A stretch of DNA of 42,568 nt from CAZJYI01 sp964550025. GTDB lineage: Bacteria; Verrucomicrobiota; Kiritimatiellia; UBA8416; CAYOBW01. The position numbers were made by a program, and so were the translations under genes. The notes under the pieces were generated by a model that was given only the letters and a program-made list of their open reading frames with translations, did not search any database and was not told where the DNA came from. The stretch spans positions 1 through 42,568 of the forward strand of contig CAZJYI010000100.1 of NCBI GenBank assembly GCA_964550025.1. The letters are read 5' to 3'. Below, piece after piece: positions 16,272 through 24,306 of the stretch; positions within the stretch are counted from its first letter, which is position 1, and each line of letters starts with the position of its first letter.

Positions 16272-18359
16272 ATGCACGGATGGAACGTCCCTGTAGCGGA
16301 ACGCGCCAAGCGTTCCGAACCCGGTTGTCGGAAGACTTGGCGTCTTCCGCTACAGCTCAGCAAACAGGGTCCCCGCACGGCTGTAGTGGCTGCGTTGGTC
16401 CTTCTTGTCCTATCGGCCACACTCCACGCCGTCCCCACCGACAGCGCCGCGTTCGACGGACGGACGCAGAGCGTCCGTATCGAGGCGGCAAGCCGTTTCA
16501 CCACGCCGGCTTTCTCGGTGGCGGCGTGGGTGAAGCTCGACTCCCTCCGCATCCCCCAGGTCTTCGTCAACCGCGGTGAGCGCGGCAGACTCTTTACGCT
16601 GTACCTCTACAAGGACGGCGTGCGGATGCTGGTGGAATACGCTCGGGGCCAATACACCAGCGCAACCGTGCCGGCGCCGGCAACGGGAACGTGGCACCAC
16701 TACCTCGGAACCTACGACGGAGAGCGGATCGTGCTCTATGTCGACGGCAAACGGGCCGCGGCGCGTGAGGCCCCGGGCCGCATGCCGGCCACCGACGCCC
16801 CGCTCTTCATCGGCGCCCGGGCAGAGGCGCGCGACGTACTCAAAGGCGCCATGGCCGACGTGCACGTCTACAGCGTCGCCCTGACCGCGGAACAGGCGGC
16901 GGAAGTGTGCCGCGGCAAGGACCCGGCCGCGGATCGGTTGATCGTACGACTGACCGCGGCCGAACTGCGGGAGCAGATGCGTTCGCACGAGCCCGGAACG
17001 GATAGCGGCGATTACCCGATCTACCTGGCTGAGGGCGAGCTCCCCGTCGCCGACGGGTACCGCGGCATCTGGTATGCCAACCAGGCCTCGGGCGACGAGT
17101 ACAGATTCAAGTATTCAGGCGGGCTGGCGACCTACCCGCAACAGCATCACCCCATCGCGATCTATCGCAAGGAAGCGAACAAGACGTTCTTCGTCTACGG
17201 GGGGCGCTACAAGACGCGCAATCAACTGCTGCACATGGTGAGCTACTACGACCACTCCACCGGCAGGGTGGCCCGACCGCGCGTCCTGCTCGACAAGAAG
17301 ACCAACGACGCGCACGACAACCCGGTGCTGTCAGTCGACGCCGAAGGTCACCTGTACGTCTTCTCCAACGCACACGGCACGGGCCGCCCGTCGTACATCC
17401 ACCGCTCCGTCAAACCATACGACATCACCGCGTTCAAGTGTGTCTGGACCGGCAACTTCTCCTACGGCCAACCATGGCATCTACCGAATCACGGTTTCGT
17501 GTTTCTGCACACGCGCTACAAAGGCGGCCGCGTGCTGCACGTGATGCAGAGCGCGGACGGCGCCGAGTGGACCGAGCCGGCCGTCCTGGCGAAGATCGCC
17601 AAGGGCCACTACCAGGTGTCGTGGCCGCATGGAAACACCGTGGGAACGGCCTTCAACTATCACCCGAATCCACACGGTCTCAACTGGCGCACCAATATCT
17701 ACTACATGCAGTCGAGCGACGGGGGAAAGACCTGGCGAAACGCGAACGGCGAATCCGTTGCGTTGCCGCTGACGGCACCGGACAACGCAGCGCTGGCCCT
17801 GGAGTACGAGTCAAAGAGGCGCCTGTGCTACCTGAAGGACATCCAATTCACGCCGGACGGCAGGCCGGTCGTGCTCTTCCTGACGAGCAACGGCTACCAG
17901 TCGGGGCCGGCCAACGAACCGCGCGAGTTCACGCTGGCAGAGTGGACGGGCACGGAATGGCGCGCGTCAGTGATTGCACGCGGCGACAACAACTACGATT
18001 TCGCTTCGCTCTACATTGAGTCCGCCACAACCTGGCGGTTGATCGGCACGACCGCACCGGGCCCGCAACGCTACAACACCGGCGGCGAGATGGCCATGTG
18101 GCTGACCCGGGATGCCGGACGCACGTGGCGGGAAGTCCGCCGCATGACTACGGGTTCGACACTCAACCACACCTACCCGCGCCGCCCGCTCAACCCGCAC
18201 CCCGACTTCTACGCGCTATGGGCCGACGGCCATGGGCGCGAGCTGTCCGAATCACGCCTCTACTTCTGCAACCGGGACGGCGACGTCTTCCGCCTTCCGC
18301 CGGTGATCGCAGACAGGGCAGGAGTGAACACGCAGGTCAGTGTCGAGCCGCTGAGATAG
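16272..18359 (+). CDS. Secreted LamG - BNR_4 protein, sialidase/ulvan-lyase-like fold
   Basis: From the ATG at 16272 the product is 695 residues. The signal peptide core is AVVAALVLLVLSATLHAVP. A LamG domain follows (FDGRTQSVRIEAASRF, FSVAAWVKL, GTWHHYLGTYDGERIVLYVD, MADVHVYSVALTAEQAAEV), then a beta-propeller of the BNR_4 kind starting DGYRGIWYANQASGDEYRFKY, with repeats such as YYMQSSDGGKTWRNANGES and WLTRDAGRTWREVRRM. BNR_4 propellers occur in polysaccharide lyases and sialidase-like enzymes. The target here is unknown. The first 27 or so codons run through a REP pair (16293-16353) that supplies the positively charged n-region. The only alternative start, GTG 16386, has no Shine-Dalgarno and leaves an uncharged signal. 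Confidence 0.7.
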   Translation: MHGWNVPVAERAKRSEPGCRKTWRLPLQLSKQGPRTAVVAALVLLVLSATLHAVPTDSAAFDGRTQSVRIEAASRFTTPAFSVAAWVKLDSLRIPQVFVNRGERGRLFTLYLYKDGVRMLVEYARGQYTSATVPAPATGTWHHYLGTYDGERIVLYVDGKRAAAREAPGRMPATDAPLFIGARAEARDVLKGAMADVHVYSVALTAEQAAEVCRGKDPAADRLIVRLTAAELREQMRSHEPGTDSGDYPIYLAEGELPVADGYRGIWYANQASGDEYRFKYSGGLATYPQQHHPIAIYRKEANKTFFVYGGRYKTRNQLLHMVSYYDHSTGRVARPRVLLDKKTNDAHDNPVLSVDAEGHLYVFSNAHGTGRPSYIHRSVKPYDITAFKCVWTGNFSYGQPWHLPNHGFVFLHTRYKGGRVLHVMQSADGAEWTEPAVLAKIAKGHYQVSWPHGNTVGTAFNYHPNPHGLNWRTNIYYMQSSDGGKTWRNANGESVALPLTAPDNAALALEYESKRRLCYLKDIQFTPDGRPVVLFLTSNGYQSGPANEPREFTLAEWTGTEWRASVIARGDNNYDFASLYIESATTWRLIGTTAPGPQRYNTGGEMAMWLTRDAGRTWREVRRMTTGSTLNHTYPRRPLNPHPDFYALWADGHGRELSESRLYFCNRDGDVFRLPPVIADRAGVNTQVSVEPLR
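16293..16353. repeat. REP-like pair, class A, site 2 (inside a reading frame)
   Basis: The left unit is GTAGC with stem GGAACGC / GCGTTCC and loop GCCAA. The right unit is inverted, with stem GGAAGAC / GTCTTCC, loop TTGGC and end GCTAC. The spacer is 11-12 nt. The pair lies within the 5' part of the LamG-BNR frame, whose phase stays open through it. Relatives of the preceding tract (GGATCGCGCGGATGGG) also look like an intergenic word repeat. Confidence 0.85.
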
Positions 18360-18364
18360 GCGCG

Positions 18365-18467
18365 TGTAGCCACGAACGCTTGTCCCGCCATAGCCCCGGC
18401 GACGGCGGGTGAGCGGGTGACCGGAGAGGGCAGGACCGGGATCCACTCGCTCACGCTCGTGGCTACA
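18365..18467. repeat. REP-like pair, class B (GTAGCCACGA type)
   Basis: The right half (18443-18467) is, on the minus strand, GTAGCCACGAGCG followed by TGAGCGAGTGG. It can fold as CCAC/GTGG, a tandem G-A step, GC/GC and a GTGA tetraloop. The left half (18366-18379) starts GTAGCCACGAACGC in the opposite orientation and is more diverged. Single copies occur at 27816-27840 and 42544-42568. The site lies between the LamG-BNR and DUF2235 genes. Confidence 0.75.
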
Positions 18468-18527
18468 CGGGAAAATCCGTTCCGCGCATCCTCGCCGCGC
18501 GGCCGTGCCTTCGGGCGAAGAACGGTG

Positions 18528-18556
18528 TTGAACGCGCAACGGCCGTATGCTAGCCT
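18528..18556 (+). promoter_or_regulatory. Promoter-like site for the DUF2235 gene
   Basis: TTGAAC (18528-18533), a 17-bp spacer and TAGCCT (18551-18556) lie 55 nt before the ATG at 18612. Pattern match only. Confidence 0.45.
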
Positions 18557-18611
18557 CTCCCCAATATTAGGTAGAACGGATCTGCCGCGGAGACAGAAAG
18601 AGGGGTCAACG

Positions 18612-19520
18612 ATGGCGCTGTATGCATTCGACGGGACGGGGAACAAGGACAATCCGGGAGAGGGGCGGGACTCGAACGTACTGAAGTTCTTCAAGGCCTA
18701 CAAAGAGGGGTATGCGGGAGTCGGCAAGAACCTCTACCAGGAGGGAGTCGGGAACAGATGGGGGGCCATCGGGAAGTTCCTGGGATCGATCTTCGGCGCC
18801 GGCGGGAAGCATCGAATCCGAAAGGCGCTCAAAGCCCTGGAGGCGAACCTGAAGAAGGGCGACACGATCATCGACATTGTCGGTTTCAGCCGCGGGTCCG
18901 CGCTTGCCCTCGAGTTCGCCAACGAGATCTGCACCGAGAAGATTGCCGGGCAGAAGGGGCGGCCCATACGCTTCATCGGTCTGTGGGACACGGTGGCCTC
19001 CTTTGGCATTCCCGGCAACAACGTCAATCTCGGCTATCAACTCGGCGTGCCGCCCAACACGGATGTGTGCCGCCACGCGATCTCCCTGGATGAGCGTCGC
19101 TTCACCTTTCCCCTTACCCGCGTCGTGCAGGACACCTATTCGGAACAGGACCAGAAGAACGTACGCGAGGTCTGGTTCCGCGGGTACCACTCGGACGTGG
19201 GCGGCGGCAACGACAACCAGGGCTTGTCCAGCATCTCACTGGTCTGGATGTTCAATAGAGCCAAGGAGTGCGACATCGTCATCCCCAGATCGCACATCGA
19301 CCACCACGCCGCCATGCGGAAGCCGAAGGCGCCGTGCAAGAAGCCGGGAATGGACTTGAGAGCGAACCGGAAACGCCCGATTCTCGTCACGGACCTGGTC
19401 CACGAATCGGTCGCCCGCCGCAAGACAGTCGGCGGATTCTCCGCTAACAACCCGCCAAACGGCCTGCGCGTAGAAGGAGACGACGGAAAGATCCGGCGCA
19501 AGCGTTTCGAGCAGGCGTAG
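18612..19520 (+). CDS. DUF2235-type alpha/beta hydrolase (Tle1-like)
   Basis: The ATG at 18612 has AGAGGGG 7 nt upstream, which excludes a longer open frame. The 302-residue protein begins MALYAFDGTGNKD, the typical DUF2235 opening. The nucleophile elbow is GFSRG with Ser93; Asp126 in GLWDTVASFG and His193 in WFRGYHSDVGGGN can complete a Ser-Asp-His triad. DUF2235 includes T6SS phospholipase effectors (Tle1) and many orphan hydrolases. No VgrG, PAAR, immunity or other T6SS gene is nearby and there is no signal peptide, so a toxin role is not supported. The substrate is unknown. A membrane permease starts 16 bp downstream. Confidence 0.8.
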   Translation: MALYAFDGTGNKDNPGEGRDSNVLKFFKAYKEGYAGVGKNLYQEGVGNRWGAIGKFLGSIFGAGGKHRIRKALKALEANLKKGDTIIDIVGFSRGSALALEFANEICTEKIAGQKGRPIRFIGLWDTVASFGIPGNNVNLGYQLGVPPNTDVCRHAISLDERRFTFPLTRVVQDTYSEQDQKNVREVWFRGYHSDVGGGNDNQGLSSISLVWMFNRAKECDIVIPRSHIDHHAAMRKPKAPCKKPGMDLRANRKRPILVTDLVHESVARRKTVGGFSANNPPNGLRVEGDDGKIRRKRFEQA

Positions 19521-19536
19521 TGCGAGTGTTTTCCGT

Positions 19537-20859
19537 ATGCTGTTCTGGGTCGCACTGTCGGCAGTCATTGGCGCGTTGGCGTCTTCGGTCCTGGCCTGCG
19601 TTCCCGGTTTGCACGTCTATAACTTGTTGGCCCTGTTCGTTGTCGCGTTCCATTCGCTGACGCAGTCCGGTTCGACCGTTGCCCCCGAGGTCATCATCGC
19701 CTTCTTCGGGGGAATGGTGTGCGGCTACGCGCTGCTGAATACGATTCCTTCCGTGCTTCTCGCCGCACCGGATGAAAGCGCGCTTTTCACGGTGTTGCCG
19801 GGACAGAAGTACCTCATGGCCGGGCGGGGCTACGCTGCCTGCTGGATCACTTTTTCCGGCGGACTGGGCGGACTGGCCGTGCTGCTGGCCGCCGCGCCGG
19901 CCGCTCCCCTCGTTCTGCCCCCGGTCTACCGGATCCTGCGTCCTCACACCCACTGGATTGTCTGGTGCGTCATCGTCTTCATGCTCATGTCCGAGTGGCC
20001 GAAAGGGGGCCGGCTCGGGCCGGCCGGCTGGCGGAAGCTGGCGGCGGGGTGGCGCGCAACCGGCGTCGGCCTGACGACGTTTCTGCTGTCGGGATTGCTG
20101 GGCTTTGTCCTGCTGTTCCGCTCTCCCGTCCAGGTCGGCTCCGCGTTTCAGAACCTGATGCCCGCCTTCGTCGGGCTGTTTACCGTGCCCTGGCTGATTA
20201 TGAACGTCCTGTCCGGCGTCCAGCCACCGTCGCAGGCGATTGGCCGTCATCGCCCCACATTAGGCGCCACGCTGAGGGGCACGGTGGCAGGGACGGTGGG
20301 CGGCGGCTTTGCGGCGTTTTTCCCCGTCGTCACGGGAGGTGTCGGCGGAATGCTGGCGGGGCACGCCACGGCCATTCGCGATGACGAGACGTTCCTCGTA
20401 TCACAGGGCGCGTCCAAGTTCGTCTACTACGTCGGCGGGTTTCTCCTCTTCCATGTGCCCAACCTCCGGATTACACGCGGCGGCGCATCATGGATGCTGC
20501 GAGGGCTGCACCGGCCTGACGGCGCGGGCGACTACGTCGTGGCGTTACTTGCCGTCGCCATCGCGTGCGCGGTATCGCTGCTTGTGGCCGGCCCCATGTG
20601 CCGCGCCGCGCTATGGATGATCGGGCGCGTCGGATACCGGCGGCTCAGCATCGCCGCCCTCGGCACCATCGCGGTCCTCGTCGTGGGCATCACCGGCGGG
20701 TGGGGATTGCTCGTGTGCGGCGTGGCGACGGGCGTCGGCCTGCTCCCGGTGCTGTACGGTTCGCGCCGCATGAACTGCCTCGGCGTGATCCTGCTGCCCA
20801 TCGCCTGCAACATGTCGGGGGTGGGAGCGCGGATCGCGGAGGGGATGGGGTTGTTGTGA
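19537..20859 (+). CDS. TctA-like membrane permease
   Basis: This 440-residue protein has about 11-12 hydrophobic helices. The opening (GALASSVLACVPGLHVYNLLALF) and the repeated Gly-rich segment (GGFAAFFPVVTGGVGGMLAGH) are typical of the TctA family, whose archaeal-type members (COG1784-like) resemble the large permease of tripartite tricarboxylate transporters. No TctB or TctC partner is visible, as is usual for the stand-alone members. No Shine-Dalgarno is clear at the ATG. It starts 16 bp after the hydrolase gene, so co-transcription is likely. Confidence 0.7.
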   Translation: MLFWVALSAVIGALASSVLACVPGLHVYNLLALFVVAFHSLTQSGSTVAPEVIIAFFGGMVCGYALLNTIPSVLLAAPDESALFTVLPGQKYLMAGRGYAACWITFSGGLGGLAVLLAAAPAAPLVLPPVYRILRPHTHWIVWCVIVFMLMSEWPKGGRLGPAGWRKLAAGWRATGVGLTTFLLSGLLGFVLLFRSPVQVGSAFQNLMPAFVGLFTVPWLIMNVLSGVQPPSQAIGRHRPTLGATLRGTVAGTVGGGFAAFFPVVTGGVGGMLAGHATAIRDDETFLVSQGASKFVYYVGGFLLFHVPNLRITRGGASWMLRGLHRPDGAGDYVVALLAVAIACAVSLLVAGPMCRAALWMIGRVGYRRLSIAALGTIAVLVVGITGGWGLLVCGVATGVGLLPVLYGSRRMNCLGVILLPIACNMSGVGARIAEGMGLL

Positions 20860-20922
20860 ATGCGGATTTCGGTGAAAAGGGCCCGCGGACCGGGAACACC
20901 CACGGATGGGAGGCACGGCCCT

Positions 20923-21015
20923 CCCCGATCGTAATCGCACTCTCCAACGCACCGATCGTCGCAGAGCGGTCACTGGGACGATTGGTGATTGGGAGGAGTG
21001 GGATTACGATCGGGG
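20923..21015. repeat. Palindromic element, copy 2 (93 nt)
   Basis: The arms at 20923-20942 (CCCCGATCGTAATCGCACTC) and 20996-21015 (GAGTGGGATTACGATCGGGG) pair with one mismatch. The centre (ACCGATCGTCGCAGAGCGGT and GACGATTGGTGA) is the reverse complement, with a few changes, of the centre of copy 1 at 2731-2815. It lies in the spacer between the TctA-like and YdjM-like genes. Confidence 0.85.
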
Positions 21016-21136
21016 AAGGGAACAGGGGCATGGCACGTCAAGTACTCGAGGGAGCCGAAGAACTGAGACGTTGGCAGCGCATGGAGCGCGGAAGGAATAC
21101 GACCGCTACTCGCGAGTCGCTGGTCGCTAGTCGCTA

Positions 21137-22078
21137 ATGAAGGGCATCTCACATTTTGTGGTGGGGGTTGCGGCGGCTTCGTGTTTCTCCGAGGCGGTTG
21201 AGGCGGGGGCGGCGGGAAACCCGCTCTACTTCATCCTGGGCGGGCTGTTCGGGCTGTTGCCGGACACGCTGGACTTCAAGTTGTATCGCTTCCTGCATCG
21301 TCACGACATCGAGGTGACGCCCGACCCGCTGCGCCCCGACGCGAAGCAGATCGCGCAGGCCGTCGCGCTGGCGGTACAGCGCACCCGGGACACGGGCCGC
21401 GCGACACGCATCAAGCTGAACACGATTCGCGTCGGAGCGGACGCGTGGCAGACGTACAGCGTACGTTTCGACCCCGAAAGGCGGAAGGTAGCGGTGCGCT
21501 TCGGCCCCGTTGTCGACACGGGCGGCGAACCGGCCCCCGATCGACTGGGTCCACTCCCCCGCCCCACCAGAGCGTCCGCGCCTTTGCCGGCCGGTGTGTC
21601 CTTCGACTACCAGGCGCGAGCAACCGTCGACATCTTCGACGGTCCCACTTTTCGCATGTCTCCGGGGGAGGGCGATTGCGTGCGGGCGGACTTCATCCCC
21701 TGGCATCGTCAATGGAGTCACAGTCTCGTGCTGGCCCTGCTGTTCGGACTCATGGGCGGGCTGGTGTGGGGCGTGACCGCGGGATGCGTGATCGCGGCGG
21801 CATTCGCGGCACACATCGCGCTGGATCAGCTCGGCTTCATGGGCAGCAACCTGTGGTTCCCGTTCACCTCGCGTCGATCGCGCGGTCTGATGCTCGGTCA
21901 TGCAGGCGACGCCCTGCCCAACGCGGCGGCCGTATGGCTGTCGTGCCTTGTCATCTTCTGGAACCTCTCGCGCGGCGCGGGGCCGGGCGTCGCGCGCCCC
22001 GGTATCGTGCCGCTGTTCCTCTACGCCGGAGCCGTGCCGTTCCTCTGCGCACGGCTACTGCGACGCGTAGTGCGGTGA
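21137..22078 (+). CDS. YdjM/DUF457-like membrane-bound metal-dependent hydrolase
   Basis: The 313-residue protein opens with MKGISHFVVGVAAASCFSEA and GGLFGLLPDTLDFKLYRF, followed by the soluble insert, WHRQWSHSLVLALLFGLMGG, and HIALDQLGFMGSNLWFPF. The conserved His/Asp set (GLLPD, R-WSHS, H-ALD) is that of the YdjM/DUF457 family, predicted inner-membrane metal-dependent hydrolases whose substrates are mostly unknown. About five helices are visible, with a large insert (residues 58-180) between the first conserved block and the second. The ATG follows a short-word repeat (GTCGCTGGTCGCTAGTCGCTA) directly, and no Shine-Dalgarno is present. Confidence 0.75.
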   Translation: MKGISHFVVGVAAASCFSEAVEAGAAGNPLYFILGGLFGLLPDTLDFKLYRFLHRHDIEVTPDPLRPDAKQIAQAVALAVQRTRDTGRATRIKLNTIRVGADAWQTYSVRFDPERRKVAVRFGPVVDTGGEPAPDRLGPLPRPTRASAPLPAGVSFDYQARATVDIFDGPTFRMSPGEGDCVRADFIPWHRQWSHSLVLALLFGLMGGLVWGVTAGCVIAAAFAAHIALDQLGFMGSNLWFPFTSRRSRGLMLGHAGDALPNAAAVWLSCLVIFWNLSRGAGPGVARPGIVPLFLYAGAVPFLCARLLRRVVR

Positions 22079-22118
22079 ACCGCGCCAACCCGCCGCCCAC
22101 ACGGTCGTGCGTATGCGA

Positions 22119-22147
22119 TTGACACCCGGTTGCGCAATGCGTAGAAC
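22119..22147 (+). promoter_or_regulatory. Promoter for the sugar oxidoreductase gene
   Basis: TTGACA (22119-22124), a 17-bp spacer and TAGAAC (22142-22147) lie 29 nt before the ATG at 22177. GGAGGA at 22162 is the Shine-Dalgarno. It is one of the best promoter matches in the window. Confidence 0.6.
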
Positions 22148-22176
22148 CGTGTCCTCTAACCGGAGGAAGACAAGAC

Positions 22177-23358
22177 ATGGCCAAAAAGAGCAGGAAAGCG
22201 AAGGAAGTCAGGCTTGGTGTAGTCGGTATCGGCGGAATGGGCGGGGTGCATGCCCAGATGGTCCTGGACGGCAAGGTGCCGCGCTGCCGCCTGGCGGCCG
22301 TGTGCGACGCGGACGCCGAGCGTGTGGCGGATTTTGACGGCAAGGCACTCACGTTCACGGATTCTCGGGCCATGGTACGCTCCGGCGAGATCAATGCCGT
22401 TCTGATCGCGACCCCGCACTACGCACACACCACGATTGGAGTCGACGCGCTGGAGCAGGGCATGCATGTCCTCGTCGAGAAACCGATCTCGGTGCACAAG
22501 GCCGATTGCGAGAAGCTGCTTGCCGCGCACCGCAAGCGCCGGCAGGTCTTTGCGGCCATGTTCAACGTACGGACCGATCCGCACTACAAGAAGGTCAAGA
22601 TGCTGATTGACGACGGGCATCTCGGCGAGCTGATGCGGGTGAACTGGATCATGACGACGTGGTTCCGCACGGAGGTCTACTACGGCGGCGGCGGATGGCG
22701 CGCCACGTGGAAGGGCGAAGGCGGCGGCGTTCTCCTGAACCAGTGTCCCCACCAGCTTGATCTGCTCCAATGGCTGTGCGGCATGCCGACAAAGGTGCGC
22801 GGATTCTGCGGCCTTGGAAAGCGGCACGACATCGAGGTCGAAGACGAAGTCACGGCGTACATGGAGTTCAAGAACGGCGCCACGGGCGTGTTCATCACTT
22901 CGACCGGCGAGGCGCCGGGAACGAACCGTCTCGAGATCGCCGGCGAAAACGGCAAAGTCGTCGTGGAAGACGGGAACGTGCGTTTCACGCGCAACGAGCA
23001 GTCGTCCATTGCCTTCTGCAAAACAGCAAACGCGCCGTTTGCCGTGCCCGACACCTGGGACATCGAGATCCCCGTCAAAGGCGAGGGCGGACAGCACCGC
23101 GAGATCATGCAGAACTTCACGGATGCCATCCTGGACGGCGCGCCGCTGATTGCGCCGGCCAAAGAGGGCATCAATTCGGTCGAACTGGCCAACGCCATCC
23201 TGATGTCGTCGCTGTCCGGGAAGACCGTGGATCTGCCGCTCAACGGCAAGGCCTACGAGCGCCGGCTCAAGAAGCTGGCCAAGGAGTCGACGTTCGTGAA
23301 GAAGACGATCAAGACAGCGGGCAGAGTGGATATGGCGGCGTCTTTCAGCCACGCATGA
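22177..23358 (+). CDS. Gfo/Idh/MocA-family oxidoreductase
   Basis: This 393-residue NAD(P)-dependent sugar or inositol dehydrogenase carries the Rossmann motif GVVGIGGMGGVHAQM near residue 12 and the catalytic-site EKPISVHKADCEKL block. The conserved GGGGWRATWKGEGGGVLLNQCPHQLDLLQW precedes the C-terminal alpha/beta domain. GGAGGA lies 10 nt upstream of the ATG. It is followed on the same strand by two TIM-barrel isomerase-like genes, suggesting oxidation and isomerisation of an unusual sugar. A REP pair separates it from the next gene, so the three may not share one message throughout. Confidence 0.92.
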   Translation: MAKKSRKAKEVRLGVVGIGGMGGVHAQMVLDGKVPRCRLAAVCDADAERVADFDGKALTFTDSRAMVRSGEINAVLIATPHYAHTTIGVDALEQGMHVLVEKPISVHKADCEKLLAAHRKRRQVFAAMFNVRTDPHYKKVKMLIDDGHLGELMRVNWIMTTWFRTEVYYGGGGWRATWKGEGGGVLLNQCPHQLDLLQWLCGMPTKVRGFCGLGKRHDIEVEDEVTAYMEFKNGATGVFITSTGEAPGTNRLEIAGENGKVVVEDGNVRFTRNEQSSIAFCKTANAPFAVPDTWDIEIPVKGEGGQHREIMQNFTDAILDGAPLIAPAKEGINSVELANAILMSSLSGKTVDLPLNGKAYERRLKKLAKESTFVKKTIKTAGRVDMAASFSHA

Positions 23359-23378
23359 TGCCTGTGAGCAGTAAAGAA

Positions 23379-23457
23379 GTAGCGGAAGACGCCAAGTCTT
23401 CCGAGCACATGTGGCGGAATCCGGTTGATGCTCGGAACTCTTGGCGAGTTCCGCTAC
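23379..23457. repeat. REP-like pair, class A, site 3
   Basis: The left unit is GTAGC with GGAAGAC / GTCTTCC and loop GCCAA. The right unit is inverted: GGAACTC / GAGTTCC with loop TTGGC and end GCTAC. The CTC/GAG pair is a further compensated variant of the stem. Confidence 0.85.
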
Positions 23458-23516
23458 GTGGAGAGCGCTACTATTCAGCCACCGCAGCTACGAAGTAGCC
23501 AGCAGGGAGATGACGC

Positions 23517-24287
23517 ATGGCAAAGCCAACAGTTGGTGCGCAGCTATTCACGCTGCGCGAGTTCACCAAGACAATACCGGACATTGCCGAGACCTTTCGC
23601 AAGGTGAAGGAGATCGGGTACACGACCGTGCAGATATCCGCCTTTGGGCCGGTTGATCCGGCCGAGGTCGCGAAGGTCGTGACCGACAGCGGCCTCACGG
23701 TAGCGGCGACGCACGTGGGCTGGCCGCGCTTTCTCAACGAGCTTGACGCGGTGATCGAGGAACACGGGATGTGGGGGTGCCTCCACCCCGCGATCGGCGG
23801 ACTGCCGGGCGAGTATCGCGGCGCGGACGGAGTCAAGCGCTTCCTGGACGAGCTGGGACCGGTGGCTGAGAAGCTGGCGGCGGCGGGTATGGACTTCTCG
23901 TACCACAACCACAACCACGAGCTGGTGAAGTACGGCGGCGAAACCTGGCTGGGGATGCTGTACGACCGGGCGCCGCCCGAGATGCTCAAGGCCGAGATCG
24001 ACACCTACTGGATCCAGGCGGGCGGCGGGGACCCCGCGGACTGGGTCAAGCGCTGCGCCGGGCGCGAGCCCCTACTGCACTTGAAGGACATGTGCGTGAC
24101 CGAGGAGCGCGAGCAGCGCTTCGCGGAAATCGGCGAGGGGAATCTCAACTGGCCGGCCATCCTGCGCGAGGCCGAAGCGGGCGGCGTCGAGTACCTCCTC
24201 GTCGAACAGGACAACTGCTACGGCGCTGACCCCTTTGAGTGCCTTGCAACGAGTTACCGCAATCTGAAAGCGATGGGGTACGAATAA
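23517..24287 (+). CDS. Sugar phosphate isomerase/epimerase (AP_endonuc_2 TIM barrel)
   Basis: The 256-residue protein begins AKPTVGAQLFTLREFTKTIPD and shows the TIM-barrel metal-site strands of the xylose-isomerase-like family: FSYHNHNHEL, LKAEIDTYWI, LLHLKDMCV and YLLVEQDNC. The family isomerises or epimerises sugars and inositols. GGGAG lies before the ATG. Neighbours are an oxidoreductase upstream and a second isomerase 19 bp downstream, so the set probably acts on one sugar. The substrate is not evident from sequence. Confidence 0.88.
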   Translation: MAKPTVGAQLFTLREFTKTIPDIAETFRKVKEIGYTTVQISAFGPVDPAEVAKVVTDSGLTVAATHVGWPRFLNELDAVIEEHGMWGCLHPAIGGLPGEYRGADGVKRFLDELGPVAEKLAAAGMDFSYHNHNHELVKYGGETWLGMLYDRAPPEMLKAEIDTYWIQAGGGDPADWVKRCAGREPLLHLKDMCVTEEREQRFAEIGEGNLNWPAILREAEAGGVEYLLVEQDNCYGADPFECLATSYRNLKAMGYE

Positions 24288-24306
24288 CAGCACGAGGAGT
24301 AGACAC

